NCBI GenBank assembly: GCA_000283575.1
Contig: AP012044.1
Coordinates: 1,612,001 to 1,676,000 of the forward strand
From: Oscillibacter valericigenes Sjm18-20
GTDB taxonomy: Bacteria; Bacillota; Clostridia; Oscillospirales; Oscillospiraceae
Direction: 5' to 3'
DNA length: 64,000 nucleotides
Shown: positions 45,070-54,464 of the stretch, piece by piece
Position numbering within the stretch: the first letter of the stretch is position 1
Layout: each line of letters opens with the position of its first letter
Position numbers and translations under genes: made by a program
The notes under the pieces: generated by a model
Told to the model about the DNA's origin: nothing
What the model saw: the letters and a program-made list of their open reading frames with translations, nothing else
Database searches by the model: none

Positions 45070-45179
45070 TTTGGTGCCCCCATTTCGTTCTATTTTAAAT
45101 TCGTTTTCCTATTATATCCGATTTCCCAGCGTCAAGTCAACCGAGCGGGAAAGTTCAGTTGAAAAGGAGGCCAAGCCAC

Positions 45180-47474
45180 ATGAGCAAAAGCGTCGGCAAA
45201 AGCGTCGCGCGCGTAGACGCATACGAAAAGGCCACAGGCCGGGCAAAGTACATGGACGATCTGTGTGACCAGGGAGCCCTGATCGCAAAGGTCAAGCACA
45301 GCACCATCGCCCACGGGTACGTGAAGTCCGTCGATACCAGCGAGGCGGAGACCATCCCCGGAGTGGTGAAGATTCTCACCTGTTTTGACGCGCCCGACCG
45401 CCCCTTCCCCACGGCCGGTCATCCCTGGTCCATGGATCCGGCACATCAGGATGTGGCGGACCGGATGCTGCTGAACCGCCACGTGCGGTACTACGGCGAC
45501 GACGTCGCCGCGGTGGTGGCGGAGGACGAGGTGGCCGCCATGCAGGCCGTCCGGGCGCTGAAGGTGGAATATGAGGAGCTGCCCTTCGTGCTGGATGCGC
45601 AGAAGGCCATGGAGCCGGACGCGCCGCAGATTCATGAGGAGTATCCGGGCAATGTGCTGGCACACACCGATATTCGCAAAGGCGACTACCAGAAGGCCAT
45701 TCAGGAGCCGGGGCTCATCCGGGTGGAGGGCTGGTACGACACACCCACGGTTCAGCACTGCCACATCGAGAATCACGGCTGCTTTGCGTATGAAGAGGCG
45801 GGCCGGGTGGTGGTGGTCTCCTCCACCCAGATCCCGCATATCGTCCGCCGCGTGGTGGGGCAGGCGCTGGGGATTCCCTGGGGTCAGGTGCGGCTCATCA
45901 AGCCCTATATCGGCGGGGGCTTCGGCAATAAGCAGGACGCGCTGTATGAGCCGCTGTGCGCCTGGCTCTGTACTCAGGCGGGCGGGCGGCTTGTGAAGCT
46001 GGAATGCTCGCGGGAGGAGACCTTTGTGTCCAACCGGGTCCGGCACGCCATCCGTACCCACATCATCTCATGGGTCCGGCCCGACGGGACATTCGCGGCC
46101 CGGAAGTTTGAGGCATTTTCCAATCAGGGGGCCTACGCCTCCCACGGCCACGGCATTGTGGCCAAGGGCATGGGCGCGTTTGCCCAGCTGTATCCCTGCG
46201 ACAATCTGGAGTGTGACAGTTGGACCGTGTTCACAAATCGGCCCGCCGCCGGGGCCATGCGGGGCTACGGAATTCCGCAGGCCATGTTTGCCGGGGAGTG
46301 CCACATCGACGACGTGGTGAGGGCGCTGGGTGAGGATCCCATCGCGTTCCGGCGGGCGCATCTGATGCCGGTTGGATATGTGGATGGGTTCTCCAAGAAC
46401 GAGCTGTATAGCGACACGTTCAACCAGTGCATGAACAAGGGCATGGCGTACATCGACTTTACGCGGAAGTTCGCGGCATATCGGAACCAGACCGGGCCAG
46501 TGCGCAGGGGCGTCGGGTGCGCGGTGTTCTGGTACAACACGGCGGTGTGGCCCATCTCCATGGAGAGTTCCTCCTGCCGGATGGTGCTGAATCAGGACGG
46601 GTCCCTGCAATTCCAGACCGGCGAAACGGAGATCGGACAGGGCTGCGATACCGCCTATTCCCAGATGGTGGCGGACGCGGTGGGCGTGCCGCTGGAAAAG
46701 GTCCACGTGATCTCCACCCAGGACACCGACGTGACGCCTTACGGTACCGGAGCCTATGCCTCCCGGCAGACGTACATAGGCGGATTCTCCATCATGCAGA
46801 CCGGACTTGCCCTGCGAGAGCGAATCTTAAAGATCGCCCATGAGCAGACCCGTATGCCGGTCTCCAATCTGGATTTAGTGGACGGCAGCATCATTCGCAA
46901 ATCCGACGGGCGAATTTTGAAAACCTTGGGGGACCTGGCTATGGAGGCTCTATATTCCATGGACCACAGCCAGCACATCACCGCCGAGACCACCGCCCAG
47001 ATCCGGTCCAACGCCTATTCCTTCGGCTGCTCCTTCGCGGAGGTGGAGGTGGACATCCCTATGTGCAAGGTGAAGCTATTGAATCTGGTGAACGTCCACG
47101 ACTGCGGGACCCTCATTAATCCCCAGCTGGCAGAGGCGCAGGTTCACGGCGGCATGTCCATGGCCATCGGATACGGGCTTTCCGAGGAGCTGAAATTTGA
47201 TGAAAAGATTGGCAAACCACTAAACAACAACCTGCTGGACTACAAGCTATCCACATTTATGGACCATCCCCATCTGGAGGGGGAGTTTGTGGAAAACGCG
47301 GAGCCCACCTCGCCCTATGGAACCAAAGCGCTGGGCGAGCCGCCGGCCTGCTCCGGCGCCCCGGCTATCCGCAACGCGATTCTCAACGCCACAGGGGTGG
47401 CCTTCGACCGCTGCCCCATTACGCCCCACGTGCTGTACGCGGAGTTCCGCAAAGCGGGACTGATCGAAGAGTGA
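45180..47474 (+). CDS. xdhA: Xanthine-dehydrogenase-type molybdenum-binding subunit
   Basis: 764 residues from the ATG after AAAAGGAGG. Aldehyde oxidase/xanthine dehydrogenase a/b hammerhead (about 10-125) and two Mo-pterin domains: GGGFGNKQDALYEPLCAWLC, AGAMRGYGIPQAMFA, TGETEIGQGCDTAYSQM and GTKALGEPPACSGAPAIRNA (active-site Glu in GEP). First gene of a three-subunit operon with FAD and 2Fe-2S subunits. Likely oxidises purines or related heterocycles; exact substrate unknown. Confidence 0.93.
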   Translation: MSKSVGKSVARVDAYEKATGRAKYMDDLCDQGALIAKVKHSTIAHGYVKSVDTSEAETIPGVVKILTCFDAPDRPFPTAGHPWSMDPAHQDVADRMLLNRHVRYYGDDVAAVVAEDEVAAMQAVRALKVEYEELPFVLDAQKAMEPDAPQIHEEYPGNVLAHTDIRKGDYQKAIQEPGLIRVEGWYDTPTVQHCHIENHGCFAYEEAGRVVVVSSTQIPHIVRRVVGQALGIPWGQVRLIKPYIGGGFGNKQDALYEPLCAWLCTQAGGRLVKLECSREETFVSNRVRHAIRTHIISWVRPDGTFAARKFEAFSNQGAYASHGHGIVAKGMGAFAQLYPCDNLECDSWTVFTNRPAAGAMRGYGIPQAMFAGECHIDDVVRALGEDPIAFRRAHLMPVGYVDGFSKNELYSDTFNQCMNKGMAYIDFTRKFAAYRNQTGPVRRGVGCAVFWYNTAVWPISMESSSCRMVLNQDGSLQFQTGETEIGQGCDTAYSQMVADAVGVPLEKVHVISTQDTDVTPYGTGAYASRQTYIGGFSIMQTGLALRERILKIAHEQTRMPVSNLDLVDGSIIRKSDGRILKTLGDLAMEALYSMDHSQHITAETTAQIRSNAYSFGCSFAEVEVDIPMCKVKLLNLVNVHDCGTLINPQLAEAQVHGGMSMAIGYGLSEELKFDEKIGKPLNNNLLDYKLSTFMDHPHLEGEFVENAEPTSPYGTKALGEPPACSGAPAIRNAILNATGVAFDRCPITPHVLYAEFRKAGLIEE

Positions 47475-47489
47475 AGGGAGGAAGACGAC

Positions 47490-48371
47490 GTGTATGATAT
47501 GAAAGCCCTCTATGAGGCGGGTTCTGTGGAGGAGGCCGTCTCTCTTCGGTTGGAGCATCCCGAGGCACAGATCATCGCCGGCGGGTCCGACGTTCTGGTT
47601 CAGATGCGGGAGGGAAAACGGGCCGGTGCGGAGCTGATCTCCATTTATGGCATTGACACCCTGCGGGGCGTGCGCATGGAGGAAGACGGGACGCTTCGAA
47701 TTGGATCCCTTACCAGCTTTTCCCACATTACCCGGGACACGCTGATTCAGCGGTACATCAATGTGCTGGGTCAGGCAGTGGATCAGGTGGGAGGACCGCA
47801 GATTCGAAACATCGGTACCATCGGCGGCAACACCTGCAATGGAGTGACCTCCGCGGACTCGGCCTCCACGCTGTTTGCCTGGGATGCCATAATCGAGTTG
47901 ACCGGGCAGGCGGGAACGCGCAGAGTTCCCATTCAGGAATTTTACATCCGGGCCGGAAAAGTGGACATCCGGGCCGGAGAAATCCAGACCGGTATTTTGA
48001 TTCCCCAGAAAAGCTATGAGAATACGTACGGACACTATATTAAATACGCCATGCGCAACGCCATGGACATCGCCACACTGGGGACTTCGGTCAATGTTCG
48101 GTTGTCCGCCGATAAAAAGACGGTGGAGCGGGCGCGGGTGGCTTTCGGCGTGGCGGGGCCGATTCCCCTGCGGGCGGCGACGGCGGAAAGACTGTCGGCG
48201 GGCCAGCCGGTGTCGGAGGAACTGGCGGAGCGGTTTGCCCAGGCGGTGAAGGAGGACATCAATCCCCGGGACAGCTGGCGGGCCAGCCGGGATTTCCGGC
48301 TCCACATCGCCGTGGAGAGCGCGAAGCGGGCGTTCCTTGAGAGCATGAAGCTGGCGGGAGGTGCGCTGTGA
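47490..48371 (+). CDS. xdhB: Xanthine-dehydrogenase-type FAD-binding subunit
   Basis: 293 residues from a GTG after GGGAGGAAGACGAC. FAD contacts IIAGGSDVLVQMREGKRAG and IRNIGTIGGNTCNG (about 110-120), C-terminal CO-dehydrogenase flavoprotein domain to the end. Passes electrons from the iron-sulfur subunit to the acceptor. The stop overlaps the next start. Confidence 0.94.
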   Translation: MYDMKALYEAGSVEEAVSLRLEHPEAQIIAGGSDVLVQMREGKRAGAELISIYGIDTLRGVRMEEDGTLRIGSLTSFSHITRDTLIQRYINVLGQAVDQVGGPQIRNIGTIGGNTCNGVTSADSASTLFAWDAIIELTGQAGTRRVPIQEFYIRAGKVDIRAGEIQTGILIPQKSYENTYGHYIKYAMRNAMDIATLGTSVNVRLSADKKTVERARVAFGVAGPIPLRAATAERLSAGQPVSEELAERFAQAVKEDINPRDSWRASRDFRLHIAVESAKRAFLESMKLAGGAL

Positions 48372-48883
48372 TGGAAAAACACGTGATACAGTATAAAACC
48401 GTCCATTTCACCCTGAACGGCAGGGATGTGGAGCGCGCGGTGGATGTGCGGGCATCCCTGACCGACATGCTGCGAAATGATTTTCGGATGACCTCGGTGA
48501 AAAAGGGCTGCGAGGTGGGAGAGTGCGGCGCGTGCAACGTCCTGATCGACGGAGAGGCGTTCAACTCCTGCATCTATCTTGCGGTCTGGGCGGAGGGAAA
48601 GACCATACGGACACTGGAGGGGCTGCTGGGACCTAACGGGGAGCTCTCCGATATCCAGCAGGCGTTTGTGGACGAGGCCGCCATCCAATGCGGTTTCTGC
48701 TCCCCCGGCTTTATGCTGACCGCCGTGGAAATTCTGGAGTCCGGGAAGGAATACACGGACGACCAGCTACGTAAATTGCTGTCGGGGCACCTTTGCAGGT
48801 GTACGGGGTATGAAAATATCCTGCGGGCGGTGAAGAAGACCATGTACTGCAGGCTTGGAAAACCACTGCCCGAAGAAAACTGA
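48368..48883 (+). CDS. xdhC: Xanthine-dehydrogenase-type 2Fe-2S subunit
   Basis: 171 residues. Plant-ferredoxin-like cluster CEVGECGACNVLIDG with the fourth Cys in FNSCIY; second cluster QCGFCSPGFML and CRCTGYENIL. Starts at GTG (overlapping the previous stop) or the following ATG; GGGAGG serves both. Completes the ABC set. Confidence 0.94.
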   Translation: MMEKHVIQYKTVHFTLNGRDVERAVDVRASLTDMLRNDFRMTSVKKGCEVGECGACNVLIDGEAFNSCIYLAVWAEGKTIRTLEGLLGPNGELSDIQQAFVDEAAIQCGFCSPGFMLTAVEILESGKEYTDDQLRKLLSGHLCRCTGYENILRAVKKTMYCRLGKPLPEEN

Positions 48884-48925
48884 CCTGCGGGTGGGAACTT
48901 CAAAAAAAGATGGGGAGGACATTCT

Positions 48926-49537
48926 ATGAGGACCATTATTACCATAGGACGACAGTTTGGCAGCGGCGGGCGGGAGATTGGCGTCCGGCTGGCGAAGAAG
49001 CTGGAGATTCCGTTTTACGACAAGGAGTTGCTGCGGGAGGCGGCGGAGAAAAGCGGCCTGTGCGAAAAGCTATTTGATAACTTTGACGAGCGTCCCAAAA
49101 GTCTGCTCTATTCCATCGCCATGGACTCCTACATGTTCACCCTGCCCGGCGCGGGAGTCAGCGACTCGCTGGAGCAGCAGGTGTATCAGGCGACCTTTGA
49201 CACGATCAAACGTGTGGCCGGAGAGGGCCCCTGCGTCATCATCGGCCGGTGCGCGGACTATGCGCTGGCGGGCAGGGACAATGTGCTGAGCCTGTTCATC
49301 CACGCGCCGCTGGAGCGGAGGATCGCCGCCGAAGCCCGGCGGCAGAATCTGGATGCGGATAAGGCCCGCCAACAGGTCCTGCGGACGGACAAGCGCCGCG
49401 CAGCTTACTATGAATATTACTCCGCCAAGAAATGGGGCGCGGTGGACAGCTACAATTTCTGCCTGGACAGCAGCGTATTCGGGCAGGAGGGAACCGTGGA
49501 GCTCATCGAAAAGCTGGTACAGATGAAAGAGCGGTAA
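48926..49537 (+). CDS. Cytidylate-kinase-like family protein
   Basis: 203 residues. P-loop variant TIGRQFGSGGREIGVRLA, ERPKSLL lid-like stretch, IIGRCADYAL and R-rich C-terminal part (RTDKRRAAYYEYYSAKKW). This family (often annotated AAA/cytidylate kinase-like) is common beside Clostridial operons without known substrate. It follows xdhC by 42 bases and may be co-transcribed. Not the housekeeping cmk. Confidence 0.85.
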   Translation: MRTIITIGRQFGSGGREIGVRLAKKLEIPFYDKELLREAAEKSGLCEKLFDNFDERPKSLLYSIAMDSYMFTLPGAGVSDSLEQQVYQATFDTIKRVAGEGPCVIIGRCADYALAGRDNVLSLFIHAPLERRIAAEARRQNLDADKARQQVLRTDKRRAAYYEYYSAKKWGAVDSYNFCLDSSVFGQEGTVELIEKLVQMKER

Positions 49538-49611
49538 ATACCGTTTGCATAATTTAAAATTGTACCGCGCGGAGACCCAGGGACCCCCGCACAGCGGTAT
49601 GGGCGGAATAC

Positions 49612-49653
49612 AGGATGGCCGGAGCAGGGATGCTCCGGCCATCCTGTGTGTTT
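49612..49653 (+). terminator. Terminator after the xdh operon
   Basis: AGGATGGCCGGAGCA pairs with TGCTCCGGCCATCCT around GGGA, then GTGTGTTT. Confidence 0.75.
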
Positions 49654-49867
49654 AATGGGACGGCTATAATTGGTGAGAGGCTGGGACTACTCACAAAAAA
49701 AGAAGTCCGTTTACAGTGTGCTCTAATAAGCATAGTCCGGAGCTTTTTACCTCCGATGAAAATAGAGCATGAGCTTTTGCAGATTTTTTCACGAAACGGG
49801 TGAGCGGTTCGGTTTTGGGGCAGACTGGGACTACGAAAAGAGAACGTTCATAAAGTTGAAAAGCGGC

Positions 49868-49928
49868 TTGACATATACCCGGTGGGGGTATATAGTAAAG
49901 ATGCAAAAAAAATACCCGGTAGGGGTAT
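49868..49928 (+). promoter_or_regulatory. copA promoter with two CsoR-type operators
   Basis: TTGACA (49,868-49,873), 17-bp spacer, TATAGT (49,891-49,896). ATACCCGGTGGGGGTAT (49,875-49,891) fills the spacer, and ATACCCGGTAGGGGTAT (49,912-49,928) lies in the early transcript. Both match the TACCC...GGGTA palindrome of CsoR repressors, and a csoR gene follows copA. Confidence 0.85.
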
Positions 49929-49954
49929 GTTTCAAGGCCGGAAAGGAGCCGATT

Positions 49955-52192
49955 ATGCGCGAGGAAGCTTATGATATCAGCGGAATGCACTGTGCGGCGT
50001 GCAGCGCCTCCGTGGAACGAGTGACGCGGAAGCTTCCGGGCGTTGCCCGGAGCGAGGTGAATCTCACCACAGGGGTCTTGTCCATCGAATATGACGAGGG
50101 TCAGACCGAACAGTCGGACATTATCAAAAAGGTGGAAAAGGCGGGCTTTGGCTGCAAGCCCCGGACACAGCGGCAGGAGACACCACCAAAAGCGGAAGTG
50201 GACGAGGCGGCTCTGGAGCTTCGGCGGACGAAGCAAAACCTGATCGGTGCGGCGGTGACGACGGTCATTTTGCTCTACGTGTCCATGGGGCAGATGTTGA
50301 CTAGGCCTCTTCCGCTGCCGGATATTTTGTCCATGGCGACCCATCCGGTCAATTACGCCATAACGCAGCTGATTTTGACCATCCCGGTGCTGTGGTTTGG
50401 GCGAAACTACTTGATAGGAGGACTAAAGGCCCTGTGGCACAGGAACCCCAATATGGATTCGCTGGTGGCCATCGGAAGCTCCTGCTCATTTTTGTACTCG
50501 TTGGTCATGACGTATCTGATTTCCGACGTTCCTCACCATGTCCATTATTTATATTATGAGTCGGCAGCTGTGGTGCTGACCCTCATCATGGTGGGGAAAT
50601 TCCTGGAGAGCCGGAATGTGCAGAAGACCAAAGGGGCCATCACAAAGCTGATGGATCTGCGGCCCGATGTGGCAATTCTGGCGGAGACCGGGGCGGAAGT
50701 GCCCACTGCGTCCCTGAAGGCAGGGGACCTGATTCTGGTAAAGCCCGGAACGAAAATTGCCGCCGACGGCACTGTCACCAAAGGGGAGAGCAGCGTCAAC
50801 GAGGCCATGCTCACCGGCGAGAGCCTGCCGGTGGAAAAAGGGATGGGCAGCGCCGTCATCGGAGGCAGCATCAACGGCGACGGGGTGCTGTACGTCTCCG
50901 TGACCCGGGTGGGAGAGGACTCCACCCTGTCCAAAATTATCAAATTCGTAGAGGATGCCCAGGGGAAGAAGGCGCCCATCTCCCGCATCGCCGACAAGGT
51001 GGCGGGTGTGTTTGTTCCGGTGGTTATGGCCATTGCCGTGCTGGCCGCCGCCGTGTGGCTGCTGGCGGGATATGAATTCTCGTTCGCCCTGCGAATATTT
51101 ACCTCCGTGCTGGTGATCGCCTGCCCCTGTGCGTTGGGACTGGCTACGCCCACGGCCATCATGGTTGGGACCGGCCTGGGCGCTTCCAACGGAATTTTAA
51201 TCCGCAGCGGCGAGGCTCTGGAAATCACCCACAAGACCTCTGCCGTGGTGCTTGACAAGACCGGCACGGTCACCGAGGGAAAACCCGTGGTGGCGGAGAT
51301 TTTGCCGCTGAGTGCTGAGGAAAACGAGTTGCTGGCGCTGGCGGCGGGTGTGGAATCCGTATCGCAGCATCCGCTGGCCTCCGCCATTGTGGAAGCGGCG
51401 AAGGCGCGGAATCTGCAGGCGGCTGACGCGCCGGAGAAGTTTGAAAATCTGCCGGGCCGGGGGCTGCGAGCCGAGGCGGGCGGCGGCACGGTTCTGGCGG
51501 GGAACCAGAGGCTGATGGAGGAATCCGGCGTGGACCTGACGCCGCTGGAGCGGGACGGTTCACGGCTGGCGGGGCAGGGGCAGACGCCCATGTATTTTGC
51601 AAGGGACAAAAAGCTGCTGGGGTTGATCTCGGTGGCCGACCAGGTGAAGCCCACCAGTGCGGACGCCATTGCCGCGCTGAAGAACCAGAATATCCGTACG
51701 GTGCTTCTGACCGGGGACAACCGGGCTGCCGCCGAGGCCATCGCCTCCCAGGTGGGCGTGGACGAGGTGGTGGCGGAGGTGCTGCCGGAGGAGAAAGCCG
51801 GCGTGATCCGGCGGCTGCAGGACGAGGGAAAGACTGTCATGATGGTGGGCGACGGAATCAACGACGCCCCTGCTCTTGCTCAGGCGGACATCGGCTGCGC
51901 CATCGGAAACGGCAGCGACATCGCCATTGAGTCTGCTCAGGTGATTCTGATGCGGGGCGATCTGCGGGACGTGGCTCGGGCGATCCGACTCAGCCGTCTG
52001 ACCATCCGGGACATCAAGCAGAACCTGTTCTGGGCGTTTTGCTACAACACGGTTGGAATTCCCATCGCCGCCGGAGCGCTGTTCCTGAGCCATGGACTTT
52101 TGCTATCTCCCATGATCGCGGGGGCGGCCATGTCCCTGAGCTCAATCTGCGTGGTAACCAATGCGCTGCGGCTGGGTCATAAGAAACTGTGA
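49955..52192 (+). CDS. copA: Copper-exporting P1B-type ATPase
   Basis: 745 residues from the ATG behind GGAAAGGAG. One N-terminal metal domain (GMHCAACSAS, Cys13/Cys16), eight helices, TGES actuator loop, CPC in IACPCALGLATP, phosphorylation site DKTGTVTEG, HP in QHPLASAIV, hinge MVGDGINDAPAL, then helices 7-8 with YN and MSxSS. Pumps Cu(I) out. It heads a copA-csoR-copZ operon under CsoR-type control. Confidence 0.96.
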   Translation: MREEAYDISGMHCAACSASVERVTRKLPGVARSEVNLTTGVLSIEYDEGQTEQSDIIKKVEKAGFGCKPRTQRQETPPKAEVDEAALELRRTKQNLIGAAVTTVILLYVSMGQMLTRPLPLPDILSMATHPVNYAITQLILTIPVLWFGRNYLIGGLKALWHRNPNMDSLVAIGSSCSFLYSLVMTYLISDVPHHVHYLYYESAAVVLTLIMVGKFLESRNVQKTKGAITKLMDLRPDVAILAETGAEVPTASLKAGDLILVKPGTKIAADGTVTKGESSVNEAMLTGESLPVEKGMGSAVIGGSINGDGVLYVSVTRVGEDSTLSKIIKFVEDAQGKKAPISRIADKVAGVFVPVVMAIAVLAAAVWLLAGYEFSFALRIFTSVLVIACPCALGLATPTAIMVGTGLGASNGILIRSGEALEITHKTSAVVLDKTGTVTEGKPVVAEILPLSAEENELLALAAGVESVSQHPLASAIVEAAKARNLQAADAPEKFENLPGRGLRAEAGGGTVLAGNQRLMEESGVDLTPLERDGSRLAGQGQTPMYFARDKKLLGLISVADQVKPTSADAIAALKNQNIRTVLLTGDNRAAAEAIASQVGVDEVVAEVLPEEKAGVIRRLQDEGKTVMMVGDGINDAPALAQADIGCAIGNGSDIAIESAQVILMRGDLRDVARAIRLSRLTIRDIKQNLFWAFCYNTVGIPIAAGALFLSHGLLLSPMIAGAAMSLSSICVVTNALRLGHKKL

Positions 52193-52203
52193 GGAGGAAG
52201 AGC

Positions 52204-52530
52204 ATGGAGAACGAAAAATGCCCGGAAACCGGAGAGAAATGCGCCTGCTGTACCCGGCATAAGCACCGGGAACCGGCGGAGGAGGACGCGCTGCTTCGCC
52301 GCCTTAACCGAATCGAGGGACAGGTGCGGGGTATTCGGGGCATGGTGGAGAAGGAGGCCTACTGCACGGATATATTGACGCAGGTGTCGGCGGTGCAGGC
52401 GGCGCTGAATGCCTTTTCCCGGGAGCTGCTGGGGAACCATATCAAAACCTGCGTGGTGCAGGATATTCAGGCGGGGCGTACCGAGGTGGTAGACGATCTT
52501 CTGAATACGCTGCAGAAGCTGATGAAGTGA
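52204..52530 (+). CDS. csoR: CsoR-family copper-sensing repressor
   Basis: 108 residues from the ATG after GAGGAGGAAGAGC. DUF156 four-helix fold with the Cu(I) ligand set Cys54 (AYCTDILTQV), His79 (GNHIKTCV) and Cys83. An N-terminal extension adds CPETGEKCACC, an unusual extra Cys cluster. It overlaps copA closely and should repress the operon from the two palindromes upstream until Cu(I) binds. Confidence 0.93.
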   Translation: MENEKCPETGEKCACCTRHKHREPAEEDALLRRLNRIEGQVRGIRGMVEKEAYCTDILTQVSAVQAALNAFSRELLGNHIKTCVVQDIQAGRTEVVDDLLNTLQKLMK

Positions 52531-52584
52531 GCGGCCGGCTTTGATGGGCCGTAAACAATAAAACCATGAAGAGGAGAATAAAAA

Positions 52585-52779
52585 ATGAAAACGATTTCGG
52601 TACCCGACATGATGTGTGAGAACTGCGTCCGCCGTATCACGGATGCCCTGACCGGGGCAAACCTGAAATTTCAGGTTTCGCTGGAGAAGAAAACTGTGGA
52701 GATCGACGGAAGCGACGGCGATGTGGAGACTGCCCTCGGAGAGCTGGAGGATCTGGGCTTTACGCCCTCAGTCAGATAA
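52585..52779 (+). CDS. copZ: Heavy-metal-associated domain protein (copper chaperone type)
   Basis: 64 residues, single HMA fold. The metal site reads DMMCENCVRRI, a CxxC with Met before the first Cys. Beta-alpha-beta repeats complete the ferredoxin-like fold. Last gene of the copper operon; delivers Cu(I) to CopA by family analogy. Confidence 0.9.
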   Translation: MKTISVPDMMCENCVRRITDALTGANLKFQVSLEKKTVEIDGSDGDVETALGELEDLGFTPSVR

Positions 52780-52797
52780 AACCGCTGCTGTACAAGG

Positions 52798-52845
52798 GAA
52801 ACAGGGGGGGCGTCCATTGGGACGCCCCCCCTGTTTCTCTTTATA
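52798..52845 (+). terminator. Terminator of the copper operon
   Basis: GAAACAGGGGGGGCGTCC pairs with GGACGCCCCCCCTGTTTC around ATTG, then TCTTTATACTTTTT. Confidence 0.9.
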
Positions 52846-52959
52846 CTTTTTGTAATTTTTTTGTTACTGTTGAATCTGACAATATCCAAAATTATCCAGT
52901 AATTTTTTCGCAAATTTGGGCGAAAGTGGGGAGACAACTCTACATAACACCATATAAAC

Positions 52960-52988
52960 TTGACAAGAGTGGGAAATGGAGTTATAAT
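52960..52988 (+). promoter_or_regulatory. Consensus promoter of the G5/3D protein gene
   Basis: TTGACA (52,960-52,965), 17-bp spacer, TATAAT (52,983-52,988): a full sigma-A consensus. The leader of about 115 bases contains GTAACAAAAGGTTAC, a small inverted repeat, with no other recognised element. Confidence 0.85.
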
Positions 52989-53111
52989 AAGCCCGATTTT
53001 TCATTTAGTAACAAAAGGTTACAAAACACTTCTCCCTAATTTTGGACGCGAATAAATGTTTTCCAAATTGGGGAAAATTCGGAATGGAAACGATTCTCAG
53101 GAGGTATTGTT

Positions 53112-54161
53112 TTGAAACTGCAACTACTGTCCCGCGTGAAAAACGCGGCGCGGCGGCTGATCCCGTTCGTCAGTGTGACGGTACTGGTTCTGACCGCCTG
53201 CTGGTTCACCACGGACCGGGCAGCTGCGCTCTATATCCTTACCGATGAGGACGATGCAACCATCGTTTTGGAGCAGGGCGCCAGCGTGGCGGACTTTTCC
53301 TCTCAGATGGTGTATATCGGTACGAACGCCAGCGGCTTTGAGTTGACGCTGGCAGCCGGATGGCCCGTGACGGTACTGTATGACGGCGCGTCCATCTCCA
53401 CGACTTCCCGTCAGGAGACGGTTTCCGAACTGTTGAACCGGGTCCATACAGTTCCCGGGCCGTTGGACATGGTGGCCGTGGACCTGCAGGACAAGGGGCT
53501 GATACTGACCGTGGCTTCCGATCTGACCTACTATGAGCATGTGACCGAGAGCGCTCCCTATCAGACGGAGTTTGTGAATGATCCGACGCTGGAGGCCGGG
53601 ACGCAGAAGGTGGTCCAGACCGGTGCAGACGGCATTTGCTCCGCGGTGTATGAGGTGAGCTATTCCGGCGGCGAACGGGTCTCCCGCCAGCTGGTCTCCC
53701 AGGAAGATTCCACTGCCGTGGACGAGATTGTCCATGTGGGGACCGCGCCGGTGGCTGCCGCCAGTGATCCTGTCAGTGCTCCCGCCAGTGGGGACCAGGT
53801 GGTGAATGTGGCGAAGAATGCCGATGGAAGCGGCACATTGACCCTTGCCTCCGGCGCGACGCTGAACTTCGGTTCCGTCAAGTCCATGACTGCCACAGCT
53901 TATACCAAGGGCCATGGCGGCGCAGACAACTGTACCGCGACCGGTACCGCTGTCCGGGTGGGCGTAGTGGCTGTCGACAAGCGGGTGATCCCGCTGGGGA
54001 CGAAGCTCTATATTGTCACTGCCGACGGTAAGGTGACTTACGGCATGGCGGTGGCCGAGGATACCGGCGTCAGCGGCAATATCGTGGATCTGTACTATGA
54101 CACCTATCAGCAGTGTATCGACTTTGGTCGCCGCGCGGCCACGGTGTACGTGCTGAACTGA
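53112..54161 (+). CDS. Secreted G5 and 3D-domain cell-wall protein (YabE/RpfB-like)
   Basis: 349 residues from a TTG with AGGAGG eight bases upstream. N-terminal signal/anchor helix (about 16-38), two ubiquitin-like DUF348 segments (about 40-140), a G5 domain (about 145-215), an Ala/Ser/Pro linker, and the C-terminal 3D domain: MTATAYT, CTATGTAVRVGVVAVD, IPLGTKLYI, AEDTG and NIVDLYYDT, keeping its three Asp. By family a peptidoglycan-acting (lytic-transglycosylase-like) enzyme of spore revival or wall turnover. Confidence 0.9.
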   Translation: MKLQLLSRVKNAARRLIPFVSVTVLVLTACWFTTDRAAALYILTDEDDATIVLEQGASVADFSSQMVYIGTNASGFELTLAAGWPVTVLYDGASISTTSRQETVSELLNRVHTVPGPLDMVAVDLQDKGLILTVASDLTYYEHVTESAPYQTEFVNDPTLEAGTQKVVQTGADGICSAVYEVSYSGGERVSRQLVSQEDSTAVDEIVHVGTAPVAAASDPVSAPASGDQVVNVAKNADGSGTLTLASGATLNFGSVKSMTATAYTKGHGGADNCTATGTAVRVGVVAVDKRVIPLGTKLYIVTADGKVTYGMAVAEDTGVSGNIVDLYYDTYQQCIDFGRRAATVYVLN

Positions 54162-54184
54162 GCGATTTCCAAAGAAACAGGCGC

Positions 54185-54224
54185 GCCCATCCCACTGATT
54201 TTCGGTGGGATGGGCGATTTTTCG
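54185..54224 (+). terminator. Terminator after the 3D-domain gene
   Basis: GCCCATCCCAC pairs with GTGGGATGGGC around TGATTTTCG, then GATTTTT. Confidence 0.85.
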
Positions 54225-54464
54225 TAAATGGAGAAGGGCTGGCGTACGGGTAAAATTTATAAGCTATCATTTTTTTCAGCAAAGACTTCCAAAATGCAAA
54301 AAGAAGTGGTACAATAACCAAAAAACTGCAATTGAATGTCGGCTTTGACTGTTTTTTCACTGAAAATTGCAGTCGTTTTTCAAAACAGAAAAAAATATGC
54401 GTGAATTCCCAAAGCGGCGGGGCCTTATTTTAAAGGGTTCCGTGGCATGGGAGGGAGGGTCCGG

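Noticed and set aside
45132-46061. 309-residue antisense frame across xdhA
   Set aside because: Shadow of a GC-rich coding gene; His/Pro/Arg-rich translation without domains, and the plus strand is clearly the Mo subunit.
50554-51861. 435-residue antisense frame inside copA
   Set aside because: Ser/Ala/Thr-rich shadow frame; copA motifs run on the plus strand throughout.
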